This document shows, piece after piece, positions 44,538 to 54,081 of a stretch of 64,000 bases of DNA (its first letter is position 1; each line of letters opens with the position of its first letter). Location: positions 23,177,419 to 23,241,418 of the forward strand of contig NC_087070.1 in the NCBI RefSeq assembly GCF_963678635.1, written 5' to 3'. This stretch comes from Symsagittifera roscoffensis. Lineage: Eukaryota > Xenacoelomorpha > Acoela > Convolutidae. The notes under the pieces are model-generated. The model did no database searches and had not been told where the DNA came from. It saw only the letters and a list, made by a program, of their open reading frames with translations. Position numbers and translations under genes: made by a program.

Positions 44538-44894
44538 GTGATTGAAGGAACTGTTCACCGGGTTTTCCGCGGTACGTCAACATGGAAAGAGTATGATAAA
44601 GCGATGAAAATCAACCATGAACAGTGGTTGGATAACCAATATCCGGAAATTTGGTCGTCGCGGGTTGCATTCCATGCTCTTGAAAAAATCAGCAGGGAGG
44701 GCAAAAACAAAAAAAACATGGCTGAGAAAATGAAGCCCCGTGATTATAGCAGTTTTCACTACCCTAGAGGGAATCACAATCAGGCATTAGCAAAAAAAGT
44801 GCGCGATATCACCAATGCTCAGATAAAATTCACGACGAGGAAAATGAAAACTTGTATGACCTCTCTAAAATCCTCCTTTTCCAGTGAACTGTAA
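44538..44894 (+). pseudogene. Penelope-like element connector region
   Basis: V-I-E-G-T-V-H-R-V-F-R, then W-L-D-N-Q-Y-P and W-S-S-R-V-A, then T-T-R-K-M-K-T-C, are the blocks between RT and nuclease in this element group. Open for 118 codons. Confidence 0.7.
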
Positions 44895-44900
44895 TCAAAA

Positions 44901-45189
44901 GTGGTGTACAGACTTGAATGTTGTGGGTGCAAATCCATCAATTATGGCCAGACGATCCGACATTTCACTACAAGGATTGAGGAACACCGAAAAAAGGATA
45001 CCCCTGTTGGACAGCATAAAAGGCAGTGTGGTAGTGAGAGTGGTATGTCGGAGTTTAAATGGAAGATAATCGACCAGGCGTCCAGCAGCATCAAGTTACT
45101 TACATTAGAGGCGCTGCACATTAGGAAAGAGACCGGCAATTAACACGCGCGATAAGTTTAAAAGTAGGGAGCTGACACTAAGGCTATAG
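44901..45189 (+). pseudogene. GIY-YIG endonuclease of the Penelope-like element
   Basis: V-Y-R-L-E-C-C-G-C, N-Y-G-Q-T, R-H-F-T-T-R-I-E-E-H and T-L-E-A-L-H-I-R-K-E form a GIY-YIG nuclease with its Cys pair. The first Tyr of Y-x-G is Asn. The real end is one base out of frame: after 45137 the second frame reads N-T-R-D-K-F-K-S-R-E-L and stops at 45187-45189. Confidence 0.7.
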
Positions 45190-46400
45190 TTCCAGAATCG
45201 AAAAAATCTGGCCAAAACAAAAATTTTGAAATAACTCACATGTTAGCATGAAAAATAGCGACAAAACGAAATTGTAAAAACAAAAATGGGTGAAAACTCT
45301 CAGAATTTGTGACAAAATGTTTAAAATTGATACATAATAGTATTTACATAATTTCAGTAATATTTGTAGTTTTGATTGGTATAATTTTTCAAATTTTGAA
45401 TTGATGATGAGTATGACGCTTTTTATGATCTTTGATCATTTTGTACAGATAGTTTAGAATTTTCAAAAACCTGAAGATGCACAAAAATGTGCGAAAACGT
45501 TTGTTTGAATTTACAGATTTAATTCATTATAGATATTTTCTTCAATGGTTTTTTGACTAGGCGATATGATAATTCACCGAAGTAACTTCGATTAGCATGA
45601 TAATTTCTCATTTCTTCTTTTGACTTATCAATAGATGTGAAAAATAGGAAAAATTGTTTTCGTCAATTGAAATCGGATTCCTTCTAGACATTGATTTCAT
45701 TTTATTCAAAATGTTACTGGAACTCTTTAATCTCTACCATTTAACATCAACCTATTTTGCCTTCTGATTTATACTCTTGAATTGTCAATAGATTTGAAGG
45801 ATCTTTTCCAGTCACCCTTTGATTTTTCAAAATTCTTCAAATAAAGCCAATTTAAAATTTCTTTTCGTGATAGAAACTGCATCAAAACGTATCAGCGTGA
45901 ACAGGTGAACAAATTTTCAGATTTAACATGCAAAATGCCGTGTGAACAATTTTTAAACAGCTTTGTTTTGCTATTTCACGAGGGGGGTGGGAAACTGTAA
46001 AAGAGCCGATTTGAAAATAGGAAAAGCGGTTTTCGTCAGTTGAAATCGGATTCGTCAATACATTGAATTCATCTTATTCATGTGCCAGTCGGTCATGTCT
46101 GGAAGTTTGACCTTGAGAGACACAAAAATACGTAATTTTGGAGTGAAGTTTTAAGTTTCAAAATTTCGAATGGAGCCTGTCATGCTCAGTTTTCTCGTAC
46201 CAACTGAAAACAAAAAAGTGAAAAATCAGAACATCCGAGTTTACAATTGCGGGAAAATACTCAAGAAAAACAGCGGGAAATTGCTATTCGCAATTTCCAG
46301 ATATAAATTAGGACACGAGTAGAGCTGTCTTATCCCGAAATAGGAAGAGAGATAATAAAAAGAAGAGAGTGTATCAACATGTGAGTCCCTAATTTAATTT
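45190..46400. other. Flank of the Penelope-like element, with repeats, no gene
   Basis: AT-rich. 45508-45690 is the downstream direct repeat (copy of 42484-42665). A third partial copy (ggttttcgtcagttgaaatcg) lies at 46018-46090. No ORF that I can support. Confidence 0.6.
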
Positions 46401-47239
46401 TCTCGAGTGTGTTTTATTATTGTTATGTTGAGATAAGGCGAGTTTTAGGTTGATCCATCTGAAATGGATCAAAGTTCCACTGTCGAATAAAAAGTAACTT
46501 AACGGATTGTTCCAACCCTGTTTTTAACGGCGTTCGTGTATTTTGGGTATCTCGAGACCTAAGTATGGGGACGTTCTTATTTTCTAGAGTGGGGGATATT
46601 TTGGTAGTAGCCTTTAAGCTGTAACGGGTTCTAGTCTCATGTCGCAAGCGAACCGAATTGGCTCCGACCGTTCTTGAGGTAGAAAAACACAAGAGATAGT
46701 GTCCCTGACTCTTGAGCCAATGGTTATAGGGCCTATTTTTCTTAAGCCTCATATGTGACTGAAATAGGCGACTGTTACATAGTGTTTTTATGGCGCTCCT
46801 GGGTGTTTTTACGACATCATGACTACGGAGTCGAACCCACTTGACACAGCTCCGGGCTGCATGCCCATTCTAGAGTACCGGTGGTACGCTTAAGCGGGAA
46901 CGTGTAAACCTTCCGGTTGTACCGTGATAGATTTTTACGAAAACTTGAGAAAACTTCCTGGTACGCTCTCCGAACGAGGCTTAGCTAACCGAGTAAAGGG
47001 GGGTAACTAGGGAAACAAAAACAAGAAAAAAGTATAGAAAAAGGAACAAAAACCATAAAACGAATAGACAGTGACTTTGATACCGGATCATTTGGATCAA
47101 ACGTTTATATTCATTAAATAGTATACCCATACTGTTTTATAAGACCGATCGTTTCGATCAATATAGCAATTTAAACCAGTGACTTCAATAAGGTGCCCGA
47201 GTGGGGGGCGTTGTTAAGGGTTTTCAGATAGATTGCAAC

Positions 47240-47370
47240 CGAACAGGACCACTAGGAGACTTGACTGGAAAGGGTGACCAGCCGGGTGGGAAAGTGGTTC
47301 ACAAGGATCGAACCGGACCACTAGGAGACTTGACTGGAAGAGGTGACCAGCCAAGTGGGAAAGTCGTGCT
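47240..47370 (+). repeat. Two 69-base direct repeats
   Basis: ggaccactaggagacttgac starts at 47246 and again at 47315. The units differ at a few positions. The plus frame 47201-47461 stays open across both and would give a 23-residue repeat, but nothing shows that it is translated. Confidence 0.8.
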
Positions 47371-47596
47371 GCTGTCAAGTGCAGAACAGAGACAACCAGC
47401 ACAGGATCACCAGAGGAGGACGCACAGGGGTGTTCTCAAGTTGGGCAACGGGTATCGTTAGAATCCACATTACATTATAGGAGATAAGTGTAAAATTGGA
47501 TAAGCGGAGTCCCATTGTTTTGAGAAAGTTTTTGCACAAGCAGGCCTGGAAACAGGTCTACGGTTTTCTCTCGAGAGGTTTAGCACCCGGCGCTTA

Positions 47597-47697
47597 AGGG
47601 ATTTTTCGGCTTAAGAGGGGGGCTAAAGAGGGGGGAGGTTAGAAGGGGGCTGGTTAAGTTAGAGGTTAGCGGTTATAAATTGTAAAAAGGGGGGACA
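47597..47697 (+). repeat. G-rich tract with G-quadruplex potential
   Basis: Runs of 3, 6, 6 and 5 G within about 55 bases (aagggattttt, agaggggggc, agaggggggagg, aagggggctgg), then a further run of 6 at 47689. On the plus strand, upstream of ORF1. Confidence 0.5.
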
Positions 47698-48235
47698 CAT
47701 TAGAGTAACTAATTGTTCAGCATCGTCGACTTAGTTACATTAGATATTTACACGCGTTGGTTATAGGAAGCGGATATCCAAAATTAGAATCAGGTTAAGG
47801 TAGGTACCCTGGTCGGATCGGTAGGAGGGAACGGACATAGACAGTTTTTGTGATACCCCATAAGATCGCTAGCAGGGGGGAGGAAAACGCGTGGCAATCG
47901 GGTACCAGACATTTTTTCGGACAAGATTGGCATCAGTCAACCTTGAATTTCAGGAGAACTCACCCATCTGTTTTCGAAATTTTTTCCAGTTTAAAATTTT
48001 ACGTTTTGGTGAAAATTTGTTGTTGGTATTTTAACGAACAGGTGATCACAAGATACCTGCGGGAAATTTAGAGTTTCAAATAACCTGAAAAGACTGGATT
48101 AGTATTTGGGTTTCGACCATTAAGATAGGGATTTTGGGAAAACTTTTTACTAGGGCTCAAGTGGTGGTATAAGGTACAATGGTTCAATAGTCCCTACAAC
48201 GAAGAAGAAGAGACCCGATATCCAGACACTCAGTG

Positions 48236-48900
48236 ACGAGTCTTGGGACAGTACCGAAGAAGTCTTGGGACATTGCAGTCTGGGGACAGTCTTGGGGCAA
48301 CACAGTCTTGGTACAGTCTTGGGACAGTGCAGCCTTGGGACAGTCTTGGACCAGAGCAGTCTTGCTACGAAACAGTCTTGGGACATTGGTCTTGGGACGT
48401 TGGTCTTTGGGACAGTGGTCTTGGGACATTGGTCTTGGGACATTGGTCTTGGGACATTGGTCTTGGGACATTAGTCTTGGGACAGTGGTCTTGGGACATT
48501 GGTCTTGGGCCATTGGTCTTGGGACATTGGTCTTGGGACATTAGTCTTAGGACAGTGGTCTTGGGACATTGGTCTTGGGACATTAGTCTTGGGACAGTGG
48601 TCTTGGGACATTGATCTTGGGCCATTGGTCTTGGGACATTAGTCTTGGGACAGTGGTCTTGGGACATTGATCTTGGGCCATTGGTCTTGGGACATTAGTC
48701 TTTGGACAATAGTCTTGGGACGTTGGTCTTGGGCCATTGGTCTTGGGACATTAGTCTTGGGACAGTGGTCTTGGGACGTTGGTCTTGGGCCATTGGTCTT
48801 GGGACATTAGTCTTGGGACACTAGTCTTGGGACGTTGGTCTTGGGACATTAGTCTTGGGACGTTGGTCTTGGGAAATTGGTCTTGGGACATAAGTCAGGT
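48236..48900. repeat. Minisatellite, 14-base unit
   Basis: Unit gtcttgggacattg with variants (acatta, acagtg, acgttg). The core 48380-48890 is a regular 14-base array. The left part (48240-48380) is more diverged. Because 14 is not a multiple of 3 and the unit lacks stops in several frames, it yields long chance ORFs on both strands. Confidence 0.9.
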
Positions 48901-49215
48901 TGAAGTAACCAATTGTAAAATCATATTCTCTATCCTATCCTAACATATAAAATTTTCAAGAGCTTAAGAAAAGTTGTTTTTAGCAAATCGTCGATTTCTT
49001 TTTATAAAATTTTTTTTGTCAAAAGAGGTTTTAACCTTAGAGTAGAATTTTGTAGATAATAATACTGTAAATAGTAACAATTGTAAATAATGAGGCGGAG
49101 CAGGGTACCGGTAGCTGAAAAAAGATCTACCGAAGCGAAGACAAAGTATAATTCGTCGCTACGTAAGACAACATCAATGGGTCCGAAGGTAACAAAGTAG
49201 AACTTTTCAGTTAGT

Positions 49216-49971
49216 ATGGTCAGCACGAGGAGTACCACGGAGAACAAAGCAAAAGAGGGCACGGAAGGGGAACGAGTAGAACCCAACAGCGAGATTGATC
49301 TAGAGACACCTGATCAAAGTGTGGATGAAGCAGGAAAGAAGACGACAGAGTCAACTCCAATGCCTAATGCGGAAGAACCTAACCCGAATCCCATAGAGTT
49401 CTCACCGATAGACAACGTGGAAGACACAACAAGCAACACGCCAGAAACAGTGAAGGATGAGTCTCAAAAGAGAACGTCTTTTACTGAAAGATTAGCAATG
49501 ATGGTCGGAATGAGATCGAAGGACGCAGCAGTGGAGGAGACGAAAGTCGAGAAAAGCAAAACATTCGGAACAGTATCCACGAGAACGACAGAGACCGATC
49601 AGAACGAGGGTCAGAGAAAATCGGGACCAGTGACCAACTACAGGACAACAACGGACCATGGAACGACAACTCTTGAGTTAAGCGACTTGATGGCGAAGCT
49701 AGATCAGATAGATGAGAAACTGAAGCACAGCGAAGAGGATAGAAATGTGATAAGGAATGAAATGAGACACAACAAACATGAGTACTTGGACAACTATTTC
49801 CATCTAGCGAGAGCGACGGAGGAAAAGCTTCAGAAGATGTCTGACAAAGTAGAAACCACTGATGAAGAGCGAGAAAAGAACATCAGAAAAGACATGCAAG
49901 AAATGAAGCAGCGATATGACACAGTGAATTGCCAGTTAGGGGGAGTTTGGAAACGAGAATGGATACGATGA
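49216..49971 (+). CDS. ORF1, coiled-coil protein (251 aa)
   Basis: The first half is Glu/Thr/Lys-rich and probably disordered. From about residue 155 (L-E-L-S-D-L-M-A-K-L) a long charged helix follows, with L-D-N-Y-F-H-L-A-R-A-T near residue 195, likely a coiled coil. The end V-W-K-R-E-W-I-R-stop is also found in copy B, so the stop is genuine. The stop TGA (49969-49971) overlaps ATG 49968, the in-frame Met of M-D-T-M-S that begins ORF2 in the -1 frame. This suggests termination-reinitiation or a -1 frameshift. Probable structural partner of gag; no named family. Confidence 0.6.
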   Translation: MVSTRSTTENKAKEGTEGERVEPNSEIDLETPDQSVDEAGKKTTESTPMPNAEEPNPNPIEFSPIDNVEDTTSNTPETVKDESQKRTSFTERLAMMVGMRSKDAAVEETKVEKSKTFGTVSTRTTETDQNEGQRKSGPVTNYRTTTDHGTTTLELSDLMAKLDQIDEKLKHSEEDRNVIRNEMRHNKHEYLDNYFHLARATEEKLQKMSDKVETTDEEREKNIRKDMQEMKQRYDTVNCQLGGVWKREWIR

Positions 49972-50861
49972 GTAGGGAACAGGCTGAGAGCTCAAGTGCA
50001 ATACAGACAAAGCTAGACGCTATTCTTAGGAATTCAACACAACAAGACAGGCCAGCTGCAGAGAGGACACAAGGTAATAGAGTGGACTTTGTGGAGCCTC
50101 AAAGGAACAAACGACAGTCAACACCGTTACCAGCAACCCGGGAGGCCGCGATTACGGCACCGGTGGGGGCCAGGGCTATTATAAAAAATGGAACAGCGAA
50201 CACAACCAGTGGTCCAGGGGACTCCACGGCTCACAACAACGTTGGACCGGATGCCATGACCTGGGCAAGCACCTGGGAAATGATGAACAGGACGCTAGAA
50301 GCCTTCGCCACGAGGAATACCGACTCGAGTGACAGAGGAAGCAGCAAATCCAGGAAAACCTTCAAGAAACCGAAGGAGTTCAAAGATGATTCAGATGGAT
50401 GCATTGACACTTGGGTAGAAGTCATGAGGTTGCACTTAGAACAAGACAACTTGAACGATGAGAGGCAAGCATGCACATCGATACTGAGCAATCTGGAAGG
50501 AACGGCATTGAAATGCGTGGTTGCAAAGAAAGAAGAGGAATGCGACACAGCGGACAAAATGTTTGAAATATTGTTAAACAGATTCGGCTCAGGCATGAAG
50601 GGTAATCAAGCGATGATGCGATTCGAAAAGACGAGACAAAGGGACGATGAATCGATAGACAGGTTCCTAGATGATTTTGAGAGCTTGAGAAGAAGGAGTG
50701 ACCCGGAAGAATCTACCAATCGAAGGAACTTCAGCATCGCCTCAAAGTTCATTGATGGGGTAAAGAGTGATGACCTGAGAGCGATGTTAGCAACGTACTA
50801 TACATTGTCGAAAGATAGTGCACCAACTCCAGAAGAGATGAGGCAGAAGTCAAGAGAGTAA
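49959..50861 (+). CDS. gag: ORF2 gag-like capsid region
   Basis: Reading M-D-T-M-S-R-E-Q from 49959 or 49968. The open frame extends back to 49929. Low-complexity N-terminus, then D-G-C-I-D-T-W-V-E-V-M-R-L-H, C-V-V-A-K-K-E-E-E, a helix with D-D-E-S-I-D-R-F-L-D-D-F-E-S-L-R and F-I-D-G-V-K-S-D-D-L-R. These fit the helical capsid of Ty3-like gag (the E-S-I-D-R-F-L-D-D-F region corresponds to the retrotransposon gag domain). The TAA at 50859-50861 is in frame with the zinc knuckle part that follows, and copy B has no stop there. Confidence 0.65.
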   Translation: MDTMSREQAESSSAIQTKLDAILRNSTQQDRPAAERTQGNRVDFVEPQRNKRQSTPLPATREAAITAPVGARAIIKNGTANTTSGPGDSTAHNNVGPDAMTWASTWEMMNRTLEAFATRNTDSSDRGSSKSRKTFKKPKEFKDDSDGCIDTWVEVMRLHLEQDNLNDERQACTSILSNLEGTALKCVVAKKEEECDTADKMFEILLNRFGSGMKGNQAMMRFEKTRQRDDESIDRFLDDFESLRRRSDPEESTNRRNFSIASKFIDGVKSDDLRAMLATYYTLSKDSAPTPEEMRQKSRE

Positions 50862-51833
50862 ATGCTGATGAAACCCAAGAAATACTCGTACTCAGACAAC
50901 AGGAACACACAAGGGGAGAGTCAGCCACAGAGGTCGTCATGGTACAAGCCCAGAGATGACATGGACAAACGCAGGTCATGTGCTAACTGCGGGTCAGCTG
51001 ATCATCATGTGGCGGATTGCACGACATACAAACAGGGCATGAAGAGTTTGGGATGTGCACCCGATGAGGAAGAGATGAGCCAGATGGAGGAGCACGAGTT
51101 CTATAGTGGCTTGATCATCAAAATAGGTGCAAGATGCTTCTTCTGCAACCAAGAGGGGCACTTCAGGATGGACTGTCCGTTGTTTTGGGAAGCGGTCAAG
51201 AATCAGAGTCATCCAAAACACAAGTTGGCGCTAGCAGCGGTGCAGAACCAGAGAAACAGACAAGGTGAATTTGAGACGAAAAACCTAGAAAGAACAAGTG
51301 CGGAGCTACCAACGAAAACAGTGAAAGCTGTAACACAATGTAATAGCGCAGTAGAGGCCACGGCGAAGAACGACCTAGCAATAGATTATGGGAAGGCGGC
51401 AGCGGAGGCCATCAACAAAGTGAAACAAGACCTGGCAGCGAAAGAAATAGAACAACGACTGAAGCAAGAGATCCAAAGACAGAGAATGAACGAAGCATTA
51501 AGTTGCGCACAAACAATACCAGAAGCTGCTGAGGGGTCGACAAAATTTGGAAACTGCAACACATTAAAAATGGTTACAGGAAAGCCATTTGGCATAACAA
51601 AGATTGGGGCAAGAATAATGTCAATAATCACTGTAGGCGGCCACGAAGTAACGAGAAACTTAAGCGAACCAAGTGACCAGACAATAATGCACATTGATGT
51701 GTACGCAGATTACTTGAGTTGTATAAGCCCACAAACGACTTCTAGAGCGTTAAGAGATCTACTCACGAGAGGGGTAGCAAGTCGGTACGTGTTGATAACA
51801 GGTACACAGAAGCTTATGGTCCACATGAAGTGA
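50862..51833 (+). CDS. ORF2 nucleocapsid region with two zinc knuckles
   Basis: Same frame as the preceding gag part after TAA. R-S-S-W-Y-K-P-R leads to C-A-N-C-x4-H-H-V-A-D-C (50980-51020), then C-F-F-C-N-Q-E-G-H-F-R-M-D-C (51136-51177), a clear CCHC knuckle. A helix with repeated Ala/Glu/Gln follows and then G-K-P-F-G-I-T-K-I-G-A-R-I-M-S. The last 19 or so residues are out of frame. Copy B shows that the true protein runs on into the protease (Y-T-E-A-Y-G), so a base is missing near 51776. Confidence 0.65.
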   Translation: MLMKPKKYSYSDNRNTQGESQPQRSSWYKPRDDMDKRRSCANCGSADHHVADCTTYKQGMKSLGCAPDEEEMSQMEEHEFYSGLIIKIGARCFFCNQEGHFRMDCPLFWEAVKNQSHPKHKLALAAVQNQRNRQGEFETKNLERTSAELPTKTVKAVTQCNSAVEATAKNDLAIDYGKAAAEAINKVKQDLAAKEIEQRLKQEIQRQRMNEALSCAQTIPEAAEGSTKFGNCNTLKMVTGKPFGITKIGARIMSIITVGGHEVTRNLSEPSDQTIMHIDVYADYLSCISPQTTSRALRDLLTRGVASRYVLITGTQKLMVHMK

Positions 51834-52660
51834 TGCTAAATATAGATGGAATCAACATCTATACCAAAACAATGATAACATGTGATGAAGACCTAATTGG
51901 GCAAATCTACGTGGGAAAAGAAGAGTTGAAAGTGAGATCGATCGGACACTGCGCCATACTTGAAGAAGATGCGATGCACATCGGGACAGAGGCAGATGTG
52001 ACAGGGCACGTGCTAGACATAAGTGGCAAAAAGACTCAGTTACGTGGGTTACTTGATACGGGAGCAGTCTTGAGTGTCATATCAATCGAAACTTGGGAAC
52101 TAATGGGCTTCAACAAAGATGATTTGATAGATTCGAGAATACGGTTGTCAGTTGCAAACAAAGGAGCCCTGCGGGTGTTGGGCAGAACGCCGATAATAGC
52201 CCTCAATCTGGGGGAACGTAACCTGTGGATGAGCTTTCTTGTGGTAGAAAACCTAGATGAGTCTGACCAATTTATTTTAGGCAGAGACTTCATCAGGAGC
52301 TTTGATGTAGCGATTGATCTAAACAACGCAATGTTCAGGATACGGAACCCGGATAGGAGGTACGCAATCAAACCGGTAAATTTAAAAATGGCAAATGAAA
52401 CCAAAGCACCGGTATTCTTGAGTAGGAGGGTGAGGCTAAAGGCGAACGAGGCGGTGATTGTAAGCTTACGAATGAAAAATTACAATGAACTAAGTGACAA
52501 CAAGCAGGTATGTGTAATCCCAAACCCAAATAGTCAAAGTGCTGCTGTTTTAGGAAGATCCTTCTCGATTACGAAGAGCGGCCTCTGCGTGAGTGTCTTG
52601 TTGAATACCCTTGACATGCCAATCACGATACAGAGGGGGAGAAACTGGGATATGCTTTAG
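51830..52660 (+). CDS. Aspartic protease
   Basis: Retropepsin-like domain: L-R-G-L-L-D-T-G-A-V-L-S-V-I-S with the active site D-T-G at 52055-52063, and the second hydrophobic block I-L-G-R-D-F-I-R-S-F-D-V with I-L-G-R-D near residue 150. About 276 codons from a GTG/ATG at the previous stop. Not a true start: copy B runs through from gag. The 3' end is shifted too. The frame ends with G-R-N-W-D-M-L-stop, while the RT frame upstream of 52681 reads G-Y-A-L-A-V-K-T-R-Y, continuous with K-L-stop-Y-A-L in copy B. Confidence 0.7.
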   Translation: MMLNIDGINIYTKTMITCDEDLIGQIYVGKEELKVRSIGHCAILEEDAMHIGTEADVTGHVLDISGKKTQLRGLLDTGAVLSVISIETWELMGFNKDDLIDSRIRLSVANKGALRVLGRTPIIALNLGERNLWMSFLVVENLDESDQFILGRDFIRSFDVAIDLNNAMFRIRNPDRRYAIKPVNLKMANETKAPVFLSRRVRLKANEAVIVSLRMKNYNELSDNKQVCVIPNPNSQSAAVLGRSFSITKSGLCVSVLLNTLDMPITIQRGRNWDML

Positions 52661-52680
52661 CTGTTAAAACTCGATATGAA

Positions 52681-54081
52681 ATGACTGAAAACCATAAACA
52701 AAATGAAGTTGTTGATTGTCCCAATCATAGGGACAAAATTTGTATCTTGAGACGATTGCATAAAATAAAAGATTCATCGAGTCTTGTGAAGTCACTTAAG
52801 TCAGAGACGGACGATGGACTATCGAGCTGTTCGAATTTCCCGGAACGGCCCACATTATACGAAGTACAGGGCAATAAACCGGTTCTACCGAATATTGAAC
52901 ACCTAAGAGGCAATTACACGGACGAACAGCTCGAAGCCATCAAGGACGCACTAGAACGGAACGAAGAGGTTTTTTCAAGACATAAGGCAGACATCGGGTG
53001 TTGTAATTTTGCTGAGCATGAAATAGAACTTGAGGAAAACGCAATACCGCACAGGGAGGGGGCGAGGCGCATGACCCCACACAAATCGGATGCGTGTAGA
53101 AAGGAGATTGAAACGCTACTAGAGTATGACATGATAGAACCATCCAAATCACCGTGGGCGTGTGGAGTAGTGATGGCCAAAAAGAAAGGCGACCAGTTGA
53201 GGTTTTGTTGTGACTTTCGATGCCTGAACTCCGTCACGGTGAAGGATGCCTATCCCATACCCAGGATTGATGAGAGCCTCTCGAAGTTAGGTGATGCAGA
53301 ATTTTTTACGACTCTTGATTTAGGCTCGGCTTTTTGGCAGGTACCACTCAGGAAGCAGGACAGGGACAAGACAGGGTTTGCCTGCGAGTTGGGTCTGTTT
53401 CAATGGAAACGGATGGCGTTTGGACTTTGCAATGCCACAGCCACGTTTCAGCGGTTGATGGCACACGCGCTGATAGGCGTGACGAAGAAGTATGACAATC
53501 TGGTAATGTGCTATGTGGATGACGTGTTTATAGCGACACCCACACTAGAGGACCACATTGAAAGACTTGACGAAGTATTTGCGTGTATGAAGAGGTCGGG
53601 GCTGAAGTGCAAACCATCAAAGTGTGAGATACTCAAGGACTCGATAAAATACTTGGGCAGGATGGTGGACAAACACGGCATCAGACCAGATCCAGACGCA
53701 GTAGAGGCAGTTCTAACTTGGAAATCGCCGAAAACGGAACACCAATTGATGAGCTTTCTGGGTTTTGCAAATTACTATAGGGAATTAGTCAAGGGCTATG
53801 CGGACAATGTTTATCCGATGCAACAGTTAATGAGGCACAAGGGCAAGAAGTTCACGTGGAATAACGCAGCAGAAGAGTCATTCCAGAGAATAAAGAAAGA
53901 GTTGTGCGAGGCACCAGTACTAGGGATGCCAACAGAGAAGGGGATGTACGTACTGGATACGGACGCGTCGGTAGTAGCGATATCTGGAATTCTCCACCAA
54001 GAACAAGAGTGGAACGGGAAAACAGTCTTGAGACCAATAGCGTACGGGAGCAAAGTCCTAAGTGACACGGAAATGAAGTAA
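52681..54081 (+). CDS. pol: Reverse transcriptase and start of RNase H
   Basis: Ty3/gypsy RT. H-R-E-G-A-R-R-M, W-A-C-G-V-V-M-A-K-K-K, R-F-C-C-D-F-R-C-L-N, F-F-T-T-L-D-L-G-S-A-F-W-Q-V (catalytic Asp), F-G-L-C-N-A-T-A-T-F, Y-V-D-D (53512-53523), L-K-C-K-P-S-K-C, G-F-A-N-Y-Y-R-E. RNase H begins at G-M-Y-V-L-D-T-D-A-S (first Asp). The TAA at 54079-54081 stands where copy B has TAT (Tyr of K-Y-G-A-P), so it is a nonsense change inside RNase H. The polymerase motifs are intact. Confidence 0.9.
   Translation: MTENHKQNEVVDCPNHRDKICILRRLHKIKDSSSLVKSLKSETDDGLSSCSNFPERPTLYEVQGNKPVLPNIEHLRGNYTDEQLEAIKDALERNEEVFSRHKADIGCCNFAEHEIELEENAIPHREGARRMTPHKSDACRKEIETLLEYDMIEPSKSPWACGVVMAKKKGDQLRFCCDFRCLNSVTVKDAYPIPRIDESLSKLGDAEFFTTLDLGSAFWQVPLRKQDRDKTGFACELGLFQWKRMAFGLCNATATFQRLMAHALIGVTKKYDNLVMCYVDDVFIATPTLEDHIERLDEVFACMKRSGLKCKPSKCEILKDSIKYLGRMVDKHGIRPDPDAVEAVLTWKSPKTEHQLMSFLGFANYYRELVKGYADNVYPMQQLMRHKGKKFTWNNAAEESFQRIKKELCEAPVLGMPTEKGMYVLDTDASVVAISGILHQEQEWNGKTVLRPIAYGSKVLSDTEMK

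Larger units (their letters stand above)
43280..45189 (+). mobile_element. Penelope-like element, RT plus PHD-like finger plus GIY-YIG nuclease, decayed
   Basis: Plus-strand fragments in three frames. The N-terminal part (43292-43440) reads L-V-A-V-P-Y-D-K-G-V-G-F-C-V-M. 43380-43661 holds Q-P-A-R-L-Y-G-L-A and T-P-L-R-P-V-L-S. 43765-44460 is the RT palm, interrupted by a Cys-rich finger. 44538-44894 is the connector. 44901-45189 is the GIY-YIG nuclease. Frameshifts near 43440-43480, 43661-43765, 44460-44540 and 45137, and a TGA at 44206, make it a pseudogene. Confidence 0.85.
46401..49215 (+). promoter_or_regulatory. Probable 5' region / leader of copy D
   Basis: 2.8 kb without a supported gene, directly upstream of ORF1. 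It holds a 69-base direct duplication, a G-rich tract and a minisatellite, listed separately. Short purine-rich runs such as aaaggggggt (about 46997) and aaaaaggggggaca (47684-47697) look like polypurine tracts. I could not identify LTR ends, a primer binding site or a TATA box with confidence. Confidence 0.35.

Noticed and set aside
46423-46752. 109-codon minus-strand ORF upstream of copy D
   Set aside because: No motif, no homologue in the window, odd composition. Probably chance.
47201-47461. Plus-strand ORF with a 23-residue repeat
   Set aside because: It comes from the 69-base duplication in the leader. No homologous reading in other copies.
48150-48667. Several overlapping ORFs of 70-120 codons on both strands (for example Ser-Gln-Asp-Pro-rich minus-strand readings)
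   Set aside because: They are all produced by the stop-free 14-base minisatellite. The repeat explains them and nothing supports translation.
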